Below the pieces are notes generated by a model. It was not told the origin of the DNA. It was given only the letters and a program-made list of their open reading frames with translations, and made no database searches. Source: JAAXKN01 sp050258815 (GTDB lineage Bacteria > Bacteroidota > Ignavibacteria > Ignavibacteriales > SURF-24). From it: a DNA stretch of 47,217 bases. The DNA is taken from contig JBLMZM010000259.1 of the NCBI GenBank assembly GCA_050258815.1, positions 1 to 47,217 of the forward strand, written 5' to 3'. Shown in pieces: positions 1 to 9,049 of the stretch; position 1 is the stretch's first letter; every line of letters begins with the position of its first letter. Made by a program: the position numbers and the translations under genes.

Positions 1-22
1 CGATATATTGTCTTCAAATATA

Positions 23-685
23 CTAATCTTTCCAAATAAAATCGAATAACAGGTAAGAGGCCGTCAATATTACAACATCATAACAGACAAGAACGGTTAG
101 CTCTACTAATGATTCCCCAATTACCGTGCCATCGATTGCAAATTTTGTAAGTTCCAGTAATATTAATATTAATGGTAATAAAATAGGAAATGAAAGAACA
201 GGGTATAAAGTTCCTTTTGACCCCGTTTTTGCAATAATAGCGGCAATAATTGTTGAAGCAGCGGCGATGCCTATGTTTCCAAGCACAAAAGCCAGCAGAA
301 ACAGGGAATAATTACGTATTATAAAGGAATCAAACAACGCCGAATAAAGTATGGCTATTACAATATTCATGGCGAAAACTAGTATAAAATTGAACAGGAG
401 TTTGCCCGAAAATACCGTATTGGGCGAGGCTATAAGGTGTAGTGTCAGCACAGTACCCCTTTCTTCCTCAGAGACAAATGCCCGCGAGAGACCCGACATG
501 GCTGAAAAGAATATTACTACCCAGAACAGCCCCCCTGTCAGGGTTTCTGATATTTTTTCACTGCCAATCGAAAATAATATGACGCTGATTGTAACCAGAA
601 TAAACATTAAAAGGGCGTTTATGGCATAACGGGTTCTTAGTTCAGAATGCAGGTCCTTCTTAAATAAGGCAAACGATTTCATCAT
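23..685 (-). CDS. ccmB: CcmB-like heme exporter membrane subunit
   Basis: This 220-residue, very hydrophobic protein has about six membrane segments and matches the CcmB family, the permease of the ABC exporter in cytochrome c maturation (system I). The early segment with 'FVSEEERGT' followed by 'LHLIASPNTVFSGKLLFN' is the typical CcmB cytoplasmic loop. The ATPase gene lies directly upstream on the same strand, separated by 110 nt, so the two probably form one transporter. No other ccm genes are visible, because the window ends 22 nt past the stop codon. Two ATGs stand in tandem at the start and there is no clear Shine-Dalgarno site. Family assignment is firm; the exported substrate is unknown in general for this family. 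Confidence 0.88.
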   Translation of the reverse strand: MMKSFALFKKDLHSELRTRYAINALLMFILVTISVILFSIGSEKISETLTGGLFWVVIFFSAMSGLSRAFVSEEERGTVLTLHLIASPNTVFSGKLLFNFILVFAMNIVIAILYSALFDSFIIRNYSLFLLAFVLGNIGIAAASTIIAAIIAKTGSKGTLYPVLSFPILLPLILILLELTKFAIDGTVIGESLVELTVLVCYDVVILTASYLLFDFIWKD

Positions 686-795
686 TGTAAACAGCTTAAT
701 TTATTTTAAAGTATTAGGTGATTTTAGCCGGGCGATGTATTGGAGGATCCGGACACTAAGGCATAATAAAATACATACTGGCTTCTTTAGGCAGT

Positions 796-1455
796 TTACT
801 GCCTGAGATTCAAGACTTCCTTGTTATTCTTGTATTTTTCCAGCTGTATAACTTCCTGGCAAAGTGCCAGATCACTTTCTTCGTTTGAAGCAATCAGTAC
901 CACGGATGAAGCTGCTTCTGACTTAATGAGCCTGTAGACGGTTTCCTTGCCCAGATTATCCAGATTTGAAGTCGGTTCATCCAGTACGAGCAGTTTAGGC
1001 GAGTGCATCATCGCGAAAATGAATTTAAGCCTCTGTTTCATGCCTGAGGAATATGCCTTTACCTCGTCCAGCCTTCTGTCGTAAAGCTTAAATTCATTAA
1101 GCAGGTATTCTGCTCTCTTACTGTCATAATCTATGCCCCTGATGTTTGCAAAATGCCTGAGGTTTTCCTCGGCACTGAATTCATCATAGAGCACCAGGTA
1201 TGGTGCCACAAAGCCAATCTGATCGTGCAGCTTTTCAAGCGGGATCTTTTGTCCATCCAGCTGATGCACTATCGTCCCCTTTGTAGGACTCAGTATCCCC
1301 GTGATTATTTTAACCAGGGTGGATTTTCCGCTGCCGTTATGGCCCGCAATACCGTAAATACCGGTATCCTGAAACGAAAAATTGATTTCCTTAAAGATCA
1401 GTCTCCTGCCGAATGTCTTTGTAACTGCTTCAGCCGTTAATTTATAACTACTCAT
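796..1455 (-). CDS. ccmA: ABC transporter ATP-binding protein, CcmA-like
   Basis: A 219-residue cytoplasmic ATPase. The Walker A motif is GHNGSGKST near residue 40, the signature is YSSGMKQR near 137 and Walker B is LLVLDEPTSNLD near 155. The short single-domain size and the ccmB-like gene next downstream fit CcmA, which powers CcmB in cytochrome c biogenesis. Its ATG overlaps the end of the metalloprotease gene by 8 nt, so it is translated as part of the bamD-to-ccmB run. A small hairpin (789-804) covers its stop codon but lacks a U-tract, so transcription probably continues into ccmB. The exact CcmA name rests on the neighbour; the sequence alone proves only an ABC ATPase. Confidence 0.85.
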   Translation of the reverse strand: MSSYKLTAEAVTKTFGRRLIFKEINFSFQDTGIYGIAGHNGSGKSTLVKIITGILSPTKGTIVHQLDGQKIPLEKLHDQIGFVAPYLVLYDEFSAEENLRHFANIRGIDYDSKRAEYLLNEFKLYDRRLDEVKAYSSGMKQRLKFIFAMMHSPKLLVLDEPTSNLDNLGKETVYRLIKSEAASSVVLIASNEESDLALCQEVIQLEKYKNNKEVLNLRQ

Positions 1456-3190
1456 TTTGTATTACTATTTTTCCCTTCTTGATATTGCCTTCTGATTCAG
1501 TTACAAAAATATAAACTCCCGTGGGCAGCTTCCGGTTTTTGGAATCCATTGCATTCCATTCCACCACATATTTTTCACTGACAGAAACTATATTTTTATT
1601 GCCGGAAAATACTAAATCCATGCTTGATGTAAAAATTTTAATTGATACGGTGTTCATTTTATTCGGAATAACGGGAATAAAAAGCTGGGTATTCTGTTTA
1701 TAATTAAATGGCACCGGAAAAGCATAATCAATCTCCCCAACCAGGAAGTTTTGTCCGCCGGCAACGTTATTGTTAAATATATCGCTCTCAGCAAAAATAT
1801 CCAGCGCACCGGAGGACATCCTGGCATAGTAGTTATTGGCTATTTTCCGGGCTCCGTCAGCAGCATAGTTGTAGAAGCTGTAGCTGAGACTCTGGTAACT
1901 GCCCGGGTTATTCAGGGCGCTTGAGAGATCACCATCGGTAATTATTGCAACTACAGTATCGGCAGTCTTGCCATTATCCGTAATAAAACGGTAAAAATTG
2001 TTTGTTAGAGGCTGGGTTGTAATCTCCACGGTCTGCTGCGGAGGTATAAAGCTTACTGAACTGGTAATGCGTATGAGGGGATAATTTGCCCCCTCCTTAA
2101 AGTATTCCCCCGTCTTTTTCCTGAATCCCGTAAAATAGGTCCATAGTCCAAATTCATTCAGAGCCCGCTTAAATGAAGAGTTCTGCTCAGTGAGGCCCAT
2201 GTTCATTGCCTTCAGAGCCGGATTCTGGTGGAAAAATTCCCATTCCCGCCTTATTATATCCGGTCCAAACCTGTAATGCTGAAACAGCATCCATATTCCT
2301 ATGGAATATATCTGATTACTATTGTAATCGTAAAAGGGCCTGTCCGGATTGTTAAAATAATCTCTCAGATAATAGTAGTAATCATTCACCGTGTCAAAAA
2401 CCAGTTCCTCCATTGCGGTTGACGTGGCCTCATAGAAAAACAGCTCATTGTTATTGAGCAGTGCGTTATAGCTGCCCAGCTGAATAGCATGATTTAACTC
2501 GTGTGCCGCTGTTACGTACATCCCATTCAGTCCAAACGTACTTACCTGATCCGCATCACTGAAATTATCGTCAATTACTATATAACTCGTGCTCGTAAGA
2601 CCAGCCTGGTCCAGGGAAGTTCCTGGCTGAGTATAACCATAGCTGTTGATGTCCGCAATATATACGTCATAAAGGTTGTCGCCACCAACTCCGTTATCGG
2701 AGGGAGGTGGAAGAAAATGCAGCAGGTTCACTTCATAATTATAAGATGAATCCAGCGCCATTGCCACCTGCAATACATTTTCCCTTAATGACAATCTGCT
2801 GTCGTACCTGGGTATACTGTCACCCTTTGTGTTAAAATGTATTCTGAAGTGCCCTGATGGCGATACAATGCTCGTATCCAGTACCGGCCTGTCCTCAATT
2901 AGCTTTTTCAGCACCCGGCGCTGCTCGGCTGAAAAGCTATTATAATTTCTCCAAACACTTGCAGCAAGGCCGAAACCACATTTATTCCCGGATTTTGAGG
3001 CTTCAACCCCTTCGACCTGCTGTGTAGCAGGCATTGAAAGCCCGCTCCTCAGGTTCAGGTAAGCATTGTACAGGGAATCCAGGTGCTTTACTGATTTAAC
3101 TTCCTGTGCATTGGGGTATAAAACAAGCATTCCCCAGACTGCAAGCAGGATCAGGATTCTTACAGCGCCAATTCTTTTATTCTTATGCAT
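1448..3190 (-). CDS. Secreted putative zinc metalloprotease (MXAN_6640-like) with C-terminal sorting domain
   Basis: A 580-residue exported protein. Residues 8-28 form a signal peptide ending near NAQ. A zinc-protease motif HELNH lies at 230-234, followed about 20 residues later by an acidic helix (EATSTAMEE) that could give the third zinc ligand. The last ~80 residues form an Ig-like domain ending in 'LPTGVYIFVTESEGNIKKGKIVIQ', the pattern of FlgD-like or type IX secretion sorting domains. It resembles the MXAN_6640 family of putative metalloproteases. The start codon lies 31 nt inside the upstream FG-GAP gene, with AAGG about 8 nt before the ATG, which suggests translational coupling. Substrate unknown; protease activity is inferred from the motif. 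Confidence 0.8.
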   Translation of the reverse strand: MHKNKRIGAVRILILLAVWGMLVLYPNAQEVKSVKHLDSLYNAYLNLRSGLSMPATQQVEGVEASKSGNKCGFGLAASVWRNYNSFSAEQRRVLKKLIEDRPVLDTSIVSPSGHFRIHFNTKGDSIPRYDSRLSLRENVLQVAMALDSSYNYEVNLLHFLPPPSDNGVGGDNLYDVYIADINSYGYTQPGTSLDQAGLTSTSYIVIDDNFSDADQVSTFGLNGMYVTAAHELNHAIQLGSYNALLNNNELFFYEATSTAMEELVFDTVNDYYYYLRDYFNNPDRPFYDYNSNQIYSIGIWMLFQHYRFGPDIIRREWEFFHQNPALKAMNMGLTEQNSSFKRALNEFGLWTYFTGFRKKTGEYFKEGANYPLIRITSSVSFIPPQQTVEITTQPLTNNFYRFITDNGKTADTVVAIITDGDLSSALNNPGSYQSLSYSFYNYAADGARKIANNYYARMSSGALDIFAESDIFNNNVAGGQNFLVGEIDYAFPVPFNYKQNTQLFIPVIPNKMNTVSIKIFTSSMDLVFSGNKNIVSVSEKYVVEWNAMDSKNRKLPTGVYIFVTESEGNIKKGKIVIQNE

Positions 3191-5337
3191 CTTTCAGCCT
3201 TATCCGTATATACTAGATGATAGTTTTTAAAGTTCATGTTTTTAATAAAGTAACTTTCCAGGTCAGGTGCGCTGGCAAGTCTGGTCCTTAGCAAAATCTT
3301 CTGCTTATACAGTATATCAAATTTATTCAGGCTCATATCCTTTCCATTGAATACCATCAGCTTATTGAGTCCGTTAAACCTTACCTCCCCCAGGTAAATG
3401 CTGCTGAAATTCAGGTCACCCGGCGTAGAAGAATTTCCTGCTATTGTAAACCTGATATTCTCTTTTCCGGTAGATATTACAGCAAAAGGGGCCTCTTTTT
3501 TTGAGAAAAATAACACCGCATTGTTTTTATCCCTGTTAAAAACATCACCAACCAACCAGGCAACATTATTAATCTCGCCGGAGTTTGCAACATACTGGAC
3601 AATATAGTTTTGAGGTTTGAGTTCTTTGTTCAGCAATAATCTTTTAAAATAAAAGGATTTTTTTTCTTTCTTCCAATAAAAAACGCTAAGCGGATCATTC
3701 AGATCGATCCTGGCCTCAGTAATATTTGATTCCAGGTTGCCTGAAACAGCCCTTGTATACCTGAAATTGTTGTATTCCTGCACTTCAACGGCCAGATTTC
3801 CGGACTTCTTAAGCACCATGTAAATTTTAGCCGGTAACTCATCAAGATCCCGGCTGATCTGCAGGTCCATAATTGGTCCCGAAGAATAAATGCTCTCTTT
3901 TCTGATGACATTTGTCTTAAAGTCTACGCTGATGATCTGTACCAGGCGTTTTCCCCTGCAGTAGCAATAAAAGGTCTTCCTGAATTCCTCCCGGTTGTCA
4001 ATTTCAATGTTGCTGCACGTATCCACCAGGTCAACAGAATAAAACGTAGAAGGAATTCCCCCATTGTTCCTGAGAATCAAATTCAGTGCGGGCCTGAACC
4101 TGTCTATATAGCATAGATCCGTTATTTTATTGTTGCCGGCATCAAAGTATGAAATACTTGCCGGCTCAGCCCCCAGGGAAATACTGGTACCATCTTTTAC
4201 AGCCTTCAGGTTGCTTACCAGGTAAAATTTCCCATTGCTGCCCAGGGCCAGAATGCCGCTGACAAATTTACTATAATATGGAATAATATCTGTAAGATTT
4301 TCTTTGTACAAATAAATTATTTCGGGATAAAATTTGCCGTCATTTTTCGCAAAGATGACCGACAAAATGGAACGTTTTTTATCCAGGTACGCTATATCAT
4401 TAAATCCGTCATTGTTAAAGTCACCCACGGCTACAATATCAGGATTATAAACCGGCTTTAGTGTAAATGTTCTGCTGAAGGATGCAATGTTATCTCCCAG
4501 AATGACTAACAGGCTGCCACCCCTTACCATTATTAAATCCTGGTACCCATCCAGGTTATAGTCATATGATTGCAGTGAGGTAATCCTTTCGGCAGACTTA
4601 AGCTCCCTGACTTCGCGGAATTCACCGCGTGAATCGTTATATAGGAATTTCAGGGAGCTGCTGAACTGGTCATAGGCGGCAATATCCGGATAGCCGTCAT
4701 TATTCAGGTCGGTAAATATGGCGAAAGTAAAGACAGAGCCCGGGAAAATTTTCCTTTCCTTCATGTGGAGGTTACTGTTGGCCAGAATTGAAAGTCCTCT
4801 GAAAGAGCCGCCCGAGAGGAGCACCTCCTCCCTGCCATCTCCATTAACATCAGCAAGACTCATATTTGCAGGATAGGAATCCAGTTTAATTTCACTGAGG
4901 AAACGCAGATTGCCCGATTCTGTGAGGTTCAGCAGGCCCGCCCTTCTGGTTTTCCTTGAAATAAAAGCGAAGTATCTGCTGGAAGCTGATTTTCTGTCAA
5001 TTTGCTGAAGCTGGGAGATATCCCTTCCGGTCCTGTTGATTTTTGCACTGAGAAAACCGCCATCCGTCTGGCCGCTGCATGTAATTATTTCTTTTTTGTC
5101 GGAGTCAAAAAGGGCGATATCGGTATAGGAATCGTTGTTAAAGTTCAGGGCTGAGAGCTTTTTGAAGCTCTCTTCTGTATTGAAACTCTTATACCTGCAA
5201 AAACCATTAATAGGTATTTGGGCTGGCAGCCGGCTGGCCGTCAGGCTGGTAAATAAAAGGCTAAATATTACTAAGTTTGCGTGTCTGAAGCCGATGATCT
5301 CTTCTCTGTAAAGCTTCTTGATAGCGGCGTATTTCAT
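3160..5337 (-). CDS. Secreted FG-GAP/VCBS repeat protein
   Basis: A 725-residue exported protein predicted to fold as a beta-propeller. A hydrophobic signal segment at about residues 20-38 ends near LPAQ. Calcium-binding style repeats of the D-x-N-x-D-G-x-x-D type recur: DVNGDGRE, DLNNDGYPD, DYNLDGYQD and DFNNDGFND between residues ~160 and 320. The second half is more diverged. The ATG lies 77 nt inside the thioesterase gene; no better in-frame start was found between it and the signal peptide, so the N-terminus is longer than a normal signal. It is the second of two consecutive large secreted proteins, followed directly by a metalloprotease. Role unknown; such propellers often act in adhesion or as scaffolds on the cell surface. 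Confidence 0.75.
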   Translation of the reverse strand: MKYAAIKKLYREEIIGFRHANLVIFSLLFTSLTASRLPAQIPINGFCRYKSFNTEESFKKLSALNFNNDSYTDIALFDSDKKEIITCSGQTDGGFLSAKINRTGRDISQLQQIDRKSASSRYFAFISRKTRRAGLLNLTESGNLRFLSEIKLDSYPANMSLADVNGDGREEVLLSGGSFRGLSILANSNLHMKERKIFPGSVFTFAIFTDLNNDGYPDIAAYDQFSSSLKFLYNDSRGEFREVRELKSAERITSLQSYDYNLDGYQDLIMVRGGSLLVILGDNIASFSRTFTLKPVYNPDIVAVGDFNNDGFNDIAYLDKKRSILSVIFAKNDGKFYPEIIYLYKENLTDIIPYYSKFVSGILALGSNGKFYLVSNLKAVKDGTSISLGAEPASISYFDAGNNKITDLCYIDRFRPALNLILRNNGGIPSTFYSVDLVDTCSNIEIDNREEFRKTFYCYCRGKRLVQIISVDFKTNVIRKESIYSSGPIMDLQISRDLDELPAKIYMVLKKSGNLAVEVQEYNNFRYTRAVSGNLESNITEARIDLNDPLSVFYWKKEKKSFYFKRLLLNKELKPQNYIVQYVANSGEINNVAWLVGDVFNRDKNNAVLFFSKKEAPFAVISTGKENIRFTIAGNSSTPGDLNFSSIYLGEVRFNGLNKLMVFNGKDMSLNKFDILYKQKILLRTRLASAPDLESYFIKNMNFKNYHLVYTDKAERCIRIKELAL

Positions 5338-5743
5338 CTTCGGTTTCCGGAATAACTTTTATTGCTCTGACAGGTTTACCATCTTCGTCAACGGAAACAA
5401 AGGTCAGATAAGCCGAGTTAGTATGGGTTCTTGTTCCTTTTCTGAAACAATCCGAGTATACTTTTACGCCGATCTCCATGGATGTAGAAAACACCCTGTT
5501 GACACAGGCGATCAGGCTTACTGCATCACCCAGCTTGATCGGATGATGAAAGTCTATCTTATCGACCGAAGCCGTCACACATACCCTGTTGTTGTGCTTG
5601 GCTGCGGACATGGCAGCACAAATATCTATCCAGTGCATGAGCTGTCCGCCCAGCAGATTCCCCAGCTGATTTGTATGATTGGGCAGGACCAATTCAGTCA
5701 TTGTAATAATGGAATCTGCAGCTTTCTTTCCTTCAATTTCCAT
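5261..5743 (-). CDS. Acyl-CoA thioesterase (hotdog fold)
   Basis: A 160-residue cytosolic enzyme of the acyl-CoA hydrolase family (YciA/BACH type), which splits acyl-CoA to free acid and CoA. The motif NQLGNLLGGQLMHWID at residues ~25-40 carries the hotdog helix and active-site region, and 'DFHHPIKLGDAVSLIACVNRV' followed by 'THTNSAYLTFVSVDEDGKP' is typical of the family. Length is normal for a single-domain member. It starts 8 nt after the bamD stop and overlaps the next gene by 77 nt, so it belongs to the same transcript. Chain-length preference cannot be read from the sequence. Confidence 0.9.
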   Translation of the reverse strand: MEIEGKKAADSIITMTELVLPNHTNQLGNLLGGQLMHWIDICAAMSAAKHNNRVCVTASVDKIDFHHPIKLGDAVSLIACVNRVFSTSMEIGVKVYSDCFRKGTRTHTNSAYLTFVSVDEDGKPVRAIKVIPETEDEIRRYQEALQRRDHRLQTRKLSNI

Positions 5744-5751
5744 AAGCAGGA

Positions 5752-6498
5752 TCAGCCTTTTTTGTTTAGGGATTCCTGTAGTTTTTTTATTTCAGCAACA
5801 TTACCGTCCGAAGGGTATTTCTGCAAAAATGAATATATTTCTTTCAGTGCATTTCCGTTTTCTTTAAGCTGCACCAAAACTTTTATCTTATTATACTGTG
5901 CAGGAGCCGCGTATTTGGAATCATGATAGGTATCGGTAATTATATTATAATAATAAACAGCCGCATCATAATATTCCAGCTTTTCATAGATTCTTGCAGT
6001 ATTAAATTCTTTTTCGGCTAATTTATTATTCAAATCCCTGATCTTACCCTCAGCTTCCTGTACACGCGCATCCGTGGGGAAGAAATCTATAAAGGCCTGG
6101 AATTCCTCGATTGCCTTTTTCGTATAACGCTGATCCAGCTGGTAATTTGGAGAAAGGTCAAAATAGGACTGAGCAAGCATGAACTGTGCCTGGGGCACAA
6201 GCTTGCTTGCCGGTATATCCTTAATCAGCCGGCTGTATTCATATGCCGCAAGGATATACTCCCCTCTTTTGTAGTGACTTTCAGCAAGATAGTATTGAGC
6301 CTGATCAACAAAAGCGCTGCCCGGGAACTGCAGGAGAATACTCTGAAATTCGTTTATTGATTCCTGGTAATCCCTGTCATTAAATAATTTCATTGCATAA
6401 TTCAGATGTTCATCGGCAGTCATATTAGTAGTATTAACCGTACTTGAACAGCCCCACATAATTAGGGAAAACACAACCGGAATTAAGAGTTTCTTCAT
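5752..6498 (-). CDS. bamD: Outer membrane assembly lipoprotein BamD
   Basis: A 248-residue lipoprotein of the BAM complex, which inserts beta-barrel proteins into the outer membrane. I chose the internal ATG at 6498 because it begins a clean lipoprotein signal (MKKLLIPVVF, lipobox MWGC with Cys17). The longer reading frame back to 6624 adds 42 residues that would spoil the signal. TPR-like repeats fill the mature part ('HLNYAMKLFNDRDYQESINEFQ', 'ADQ/AQYYLAESHYKRGEY', 'AQFMLAQSYFDLSP'), as in YfiO/BamD. It heads a chain of genes for the envelope and secreted proteins. No strong promoter is evident in the 270 nt upstream. Confidence 0.9.
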   Translation of the reverse strand: MKKLLIPVVFSLIMWGCSSTVNTTNMTADEHLNYAMKLFNDRDYQESINEFQSILLQFPGSAFVDQAQYYLAESHYKRGEYILAAYEYSRLIKDIPASKLVPQAQFMLAQSYFDLSPNYQLDQRYTKKAIEEFQAFIDFFPTDARVQEAEGKIRDLNNKLAEKEFNTARIYEKLEYYDAAVYYYNIITDTYHDSKYAAPAQYNKIKVLVQLKENGNALKEIYSFLQKYPSDGNVAEIKKLQESLNKKG

Positions 6499-6767
6499 AT
6501 ATTCGTAAAATATTTTGATAATTAGTAAATAATTGGTAAAATTAAATAAAATTGCGGCCCTTTCAAAGGCAAAAGTTAAGCCGTCATACAAAAATACAGT
6601 CTCTGATAACTTATAAAGCTCCAAGCATATAAAGTTCCTGTCCCGGCAGAATTTCTATTCTTAATTGGTTCTTATTAATTGGTGATTTTACCGCTAGCTG
6701 GGTTTCTCTATTTCCACAGGGCATCCTTTTCAACTCTGTGGGTCATCTTTAGGTTTTAATTGTCTTC

Positions 6768-7457
6768 CTACCTGCTCCTGACGGTAAAGAACAGGTAAAC
6801 TGCAACTGCTGCAGTACCCAGAGCCACTACCGGCTCCCAGATGGTTGAGATTATGGGTTCGGACGGAATTTCACCCTTTGTAAATGGGACTGAATTATCC
6901 TCAAGACTTTTAATATCGTCATATCTTACCGTATCACTAGCTGAAAAATTAAAACTGCCTGATTCCCCGACCCTTCCTTTTTGTAATATTACATAGCTTC
7001 CCTTCAGCACAATTTCGCGCCTGACTTTATAGGTCCCAAACAGGCCGTCTCTGAAGGCGTCCGGATAGCTAACCCTTGCCATATCTATGGTATAATGTAC
7101 TGATGTGCCGGCAGTATCATTATTCAGCAGTATATTTTTACCATGTGACCTAAGTGAGGCAATTACACGGTTCTGAAACAGCGTATACCCTTCAGGGAGG
7201 GCCTGGATTAAATTTAAGTTTTCCGTCCCGGCAGGAATATTCTGTAAAATTTTTACAGTCGAGGAATCCACCAGCCGGTAAAATAAATCAAGATTGGAAG
7301 GACTCTGGGCATTAGCCTGGCATGTCCATAACAGTCCTGAAAAAAGCCATAAAATAAAAAAAAATTGAATCCGGCTAAAATAATTAAAGGGGGAAAGGAT
7401 AGTCTGTCTGTACTTATAATCCCTGTCAAAATTTCTCCCGCTGTTCCATTTCCCCAT
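6768..7457 (-). CDS. Unrecognised secreted or membrane-anchored protein
   Basis: A 229-residue protein I do not recognise. Residues ~28-50 are hydrophobic and end in ANAQ, consistent with a signal peptide after a long basic N-terminus. A second hydrophobic segment (about 204-224) sits at the extreme C-terminus followed by RSR, which looks like a tail anchor. The middle is polar, with a repeated theme of predicted strands ('SVHYTIDMARVSYPDAF', 'REIVLKGSYVILQKG'). The domain would face the periplasm. An AGGA site lies 8 nt before the ATG. It stands 36 nt after the glutamate dehydrogenase gene on the same strand and may be cotranscribed. No function is proposed. Confidence 0.7.
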   Translation of the reverse strand: MGKWNSGRNFDRDYKYRQTILSPFNYFSRIQFFFILWLFSGLLWTCQANAQSPSNLDLFYRLVDSSTVKILQNIPAGTENLNLIQALPEGYTLFQNRVIASLRSHGKNILLNNDTAGTSVHYTIDMARVSYPDAFRDGLFGTYKVRREIVLKGSYVILQKGRVGESGSFNFSASDTVRYDDIKSLEDNSVPFTKGEIPSEPIISTIWEPVVALGTAAVAVYLFFTVRSR

Positions 7458-7493
7458 TATTTAGTTCCTTTCATTGATATTTCCTTGAATTTT

Positions 7494-8774
7494 TCAACCG
7501 TAAATACCGCGCAGTTTCAGTGTCCGTGCTACCTTGTCAATTGCAAGCACGTAAGCTCCCAGCCTGAGGGTCTGCTTATATTTCTCTGCATGATAATATA
7601 CATTATCAAATGCCTCCAGCATCATTCTTTCCAAACGCGTATTGACCTTGTCCAGTGACCAGAAGTAGCCCATTCTGTCCTGAACCCATTCAAAATAGGA
7701 AACAGAAACGCCTCCTGCATTTGCAAGTATATCTGGCACTACAAGTATTCCCTTTTCTTCCAGTATGGGATCTGCTTTAGCTGTCGTGGGTCCGTTTGCC
7801 CCCTCTGTTATTATTCTGCAGCGCAGTTTGGGCGCATTCGACTTTGTAATCTGGTCTTCCTTGGCTGCCGGGACCAGCAGGTCGCACTGAAGTTCCAGCA
7901 AATCTTCATTGGATATCTGTTCACCTTCGGGGAAGCCGGAAAGCACTTTGTATTTCTCGAAATATTTAAATACCTGGGGGATATTCAACCCCTTTTTATT
8001 ATAAATAGAACCGTTGACGTCACCCAGACCGGTAATCTTAATCCCCTGCTTATATAATAATTCCGCAGAAACAGAACCAACATTCCCGAAGCCCTGAACC
8101 ACAGCCGTTGCACTTTCAGGGTGAATACCTTTCTTTTTCAGGGCTGCCAGTGAGACAATCATAACGCCCCTTCCGGTAGCCTCTCTCCTGCCAAGCGAAC
8201 CTCCCAGAATGAGCGGTTTCCCAGTTACGACAGCTCTGGCCGTGGTTTTTGTGTGCATACTGTATGTATCCATTATCCAGGCCATTACCTGCTCATTTGT
8301 ATTCATGTCGGGGGCAGGGATGTCTCTTTCGGGTCCGAATATATCCAGCAGGTTTGAGGTGAACCTGCGCGTCAGCCTTTCAAGTTCATTAATGCTTAAT
8401 TTTGAGGGATCACAGACGACGCCTCCCTTTGCCCCGCCAAAGGGAATATTCACTACGGCGCACTTCCACGTCATCCATGCAGCAAGTGCTTTCATTTCAT
8501 CCAATGTAACGTCAGGCGCAAACCTCAGTCCGCCCTTTGAGGGACCAAGAATGTCGTTATGAATCACCCTGTAGCCTTCAAATACCCTGATGTTTCCATC
8601 ATCCATTATTATCGGAATGGAGGTAATGATCTGTTTTGTGGGTGATTTCAGATATTGATATGCCCCGTTTTCAAGTCCCAGTATGCGGGCAGCATGCTCG
8701 AATCTTTCCATCATTGATTCGAAAGGGTTTTCCTTGTCGGTAATTGGAGCCGGTTCCTTATAGTTGCTTTCCAT
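7494..8774 (-). CDS. gdhA: Glutamate dehydrogenase (Glu/Leu/Phe/Val family)
   Basis: A 426-residue hexameric-type NAD(P)-dependent glutamate dehydrogenase that interconverts glutamate and 2-oxoglutarate plus ammonia. The substrate site shows GPSKGGLRF near residue 78 and 'WMTWKCAVVNIPFGGAKGGV' near 100, which includes the catalytic lysine. The Rossmann nucleotide motif GFGNVGS lies near 229. 'PAAKEDQIT' and 'EGANGPTT' are further family hallmarks. Length is normal. The start is well supported by a GAGGAGG ribosome site 7 nt upstream. A possible sigma-70 promoter sits at 8829-8857. NAD versus NADP use is not decided here. Confidence 0.97.
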   Translation of the reverse strand: MESNYKEPAPITDKENPFESMMERFEHAARILGLENGAYQYLKSPTKQIITSIPIIMDDGNIRVFEGYRVIHNDILGPSKGGLRFAPDVTLDEMKALAAWMTWKCAVVNIPFGGAKGGVVCDPSKLSINELERLTRRFTSNLLDIFGPERDIPAPDMNTNEQVMAWIMDTYSMHTKTTARAVVTGKPLILGGSLGRREATGRGVMIVSLAALKKKGIHPESATAVVQGFGNVGSVSAELLYKQGIKITGLGDVNGSIYNKKGLNIPQVFKYFEKYKVLSGFPEGEQISNEDLLELQCDLLVPAAKEDQITKSNAPKLRCRIITEGANGPTTAKADPILEEKGILVVPDILANAGGVSVSYFEWVQDRMGYFWSLDKVNTRLERMMLEAFDNVYYHAEKYKQTLRLGAYVLAIDKVARTLKLRGIYG

Positions 8775-8828
8775 AATTCTCCTCCTCTTTAAACCTCGTT
8801 ATCAACTCTGATATAGAAATCATATGTA

Positions 8829-8857
8829 ACAATATTAAAATTTGAATAAATTTCCAA
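8829..8857 (-). promoter_or_regulatory. Candidate sigma-70 promoter of gdhA
   Basis: On the minus strand TTGGAA (8852-8857) and TATTGT (8829-8834) are spaced by 17 nt. This would give a leader of about 45-50 nt ending in the strong GAGGAGG site of gdhA. It is a sequence match only. Confidence 0.4.
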
Positions 8858-8995
8858 GAGATTTCCATGATATGGCAATTGGACGGGATTATATTAGAAC
8901 ATACGGCAATAACTTTGGCAGGCATGAAACGCAGCCCTAGTCAGTGGATTATTAAATGACAGCACGGAGGGTGGAACAATTCCAAGGTTACTTAC

Positions 8996-9026
8996 CCTCA
9001 GTTTCAGGGAATACTGAAACCTGAGG
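8996..9026 (-). other. Hairpin downstream of the REC-PAS gene
   Basis: CCTCAGTTTCAG pairs with CTGAAACCTGAGG with one bulged base. It lies 24 nt past the stop of the REC-PAS gene. No U-run follows on the minus strand, so it may protect the mRNA end rather than terminate. A second weaker inverted repeat (GGAGGG...CCCTC, about 8965-8999) flanks it. Confidence 0.5.
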
Positions 9027-9049
9027 CAAAGACTTACTATTTTTACTTT

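Noticed and set aside
5318..5926. 202-residue plus-strand open frame
   Set aside because: It is antisense to the thioesterase and bamD genes, both well supported.
6714..6741. CCACAG...CTGTGG inverted repeat after the unknown secreted protein gene
   Set aside because: Six-bp stem with a 16-nt loop and no U-run on the minus strand; too weak for a terminator.
8775..9049. Frameshifted kinase domain after the REC-PAS gene
   Set aside because: None of the three minus-strand frames shows an H box or ATP-binding motif in the 275 nt; a frameshift alone does not explain the missing domain.
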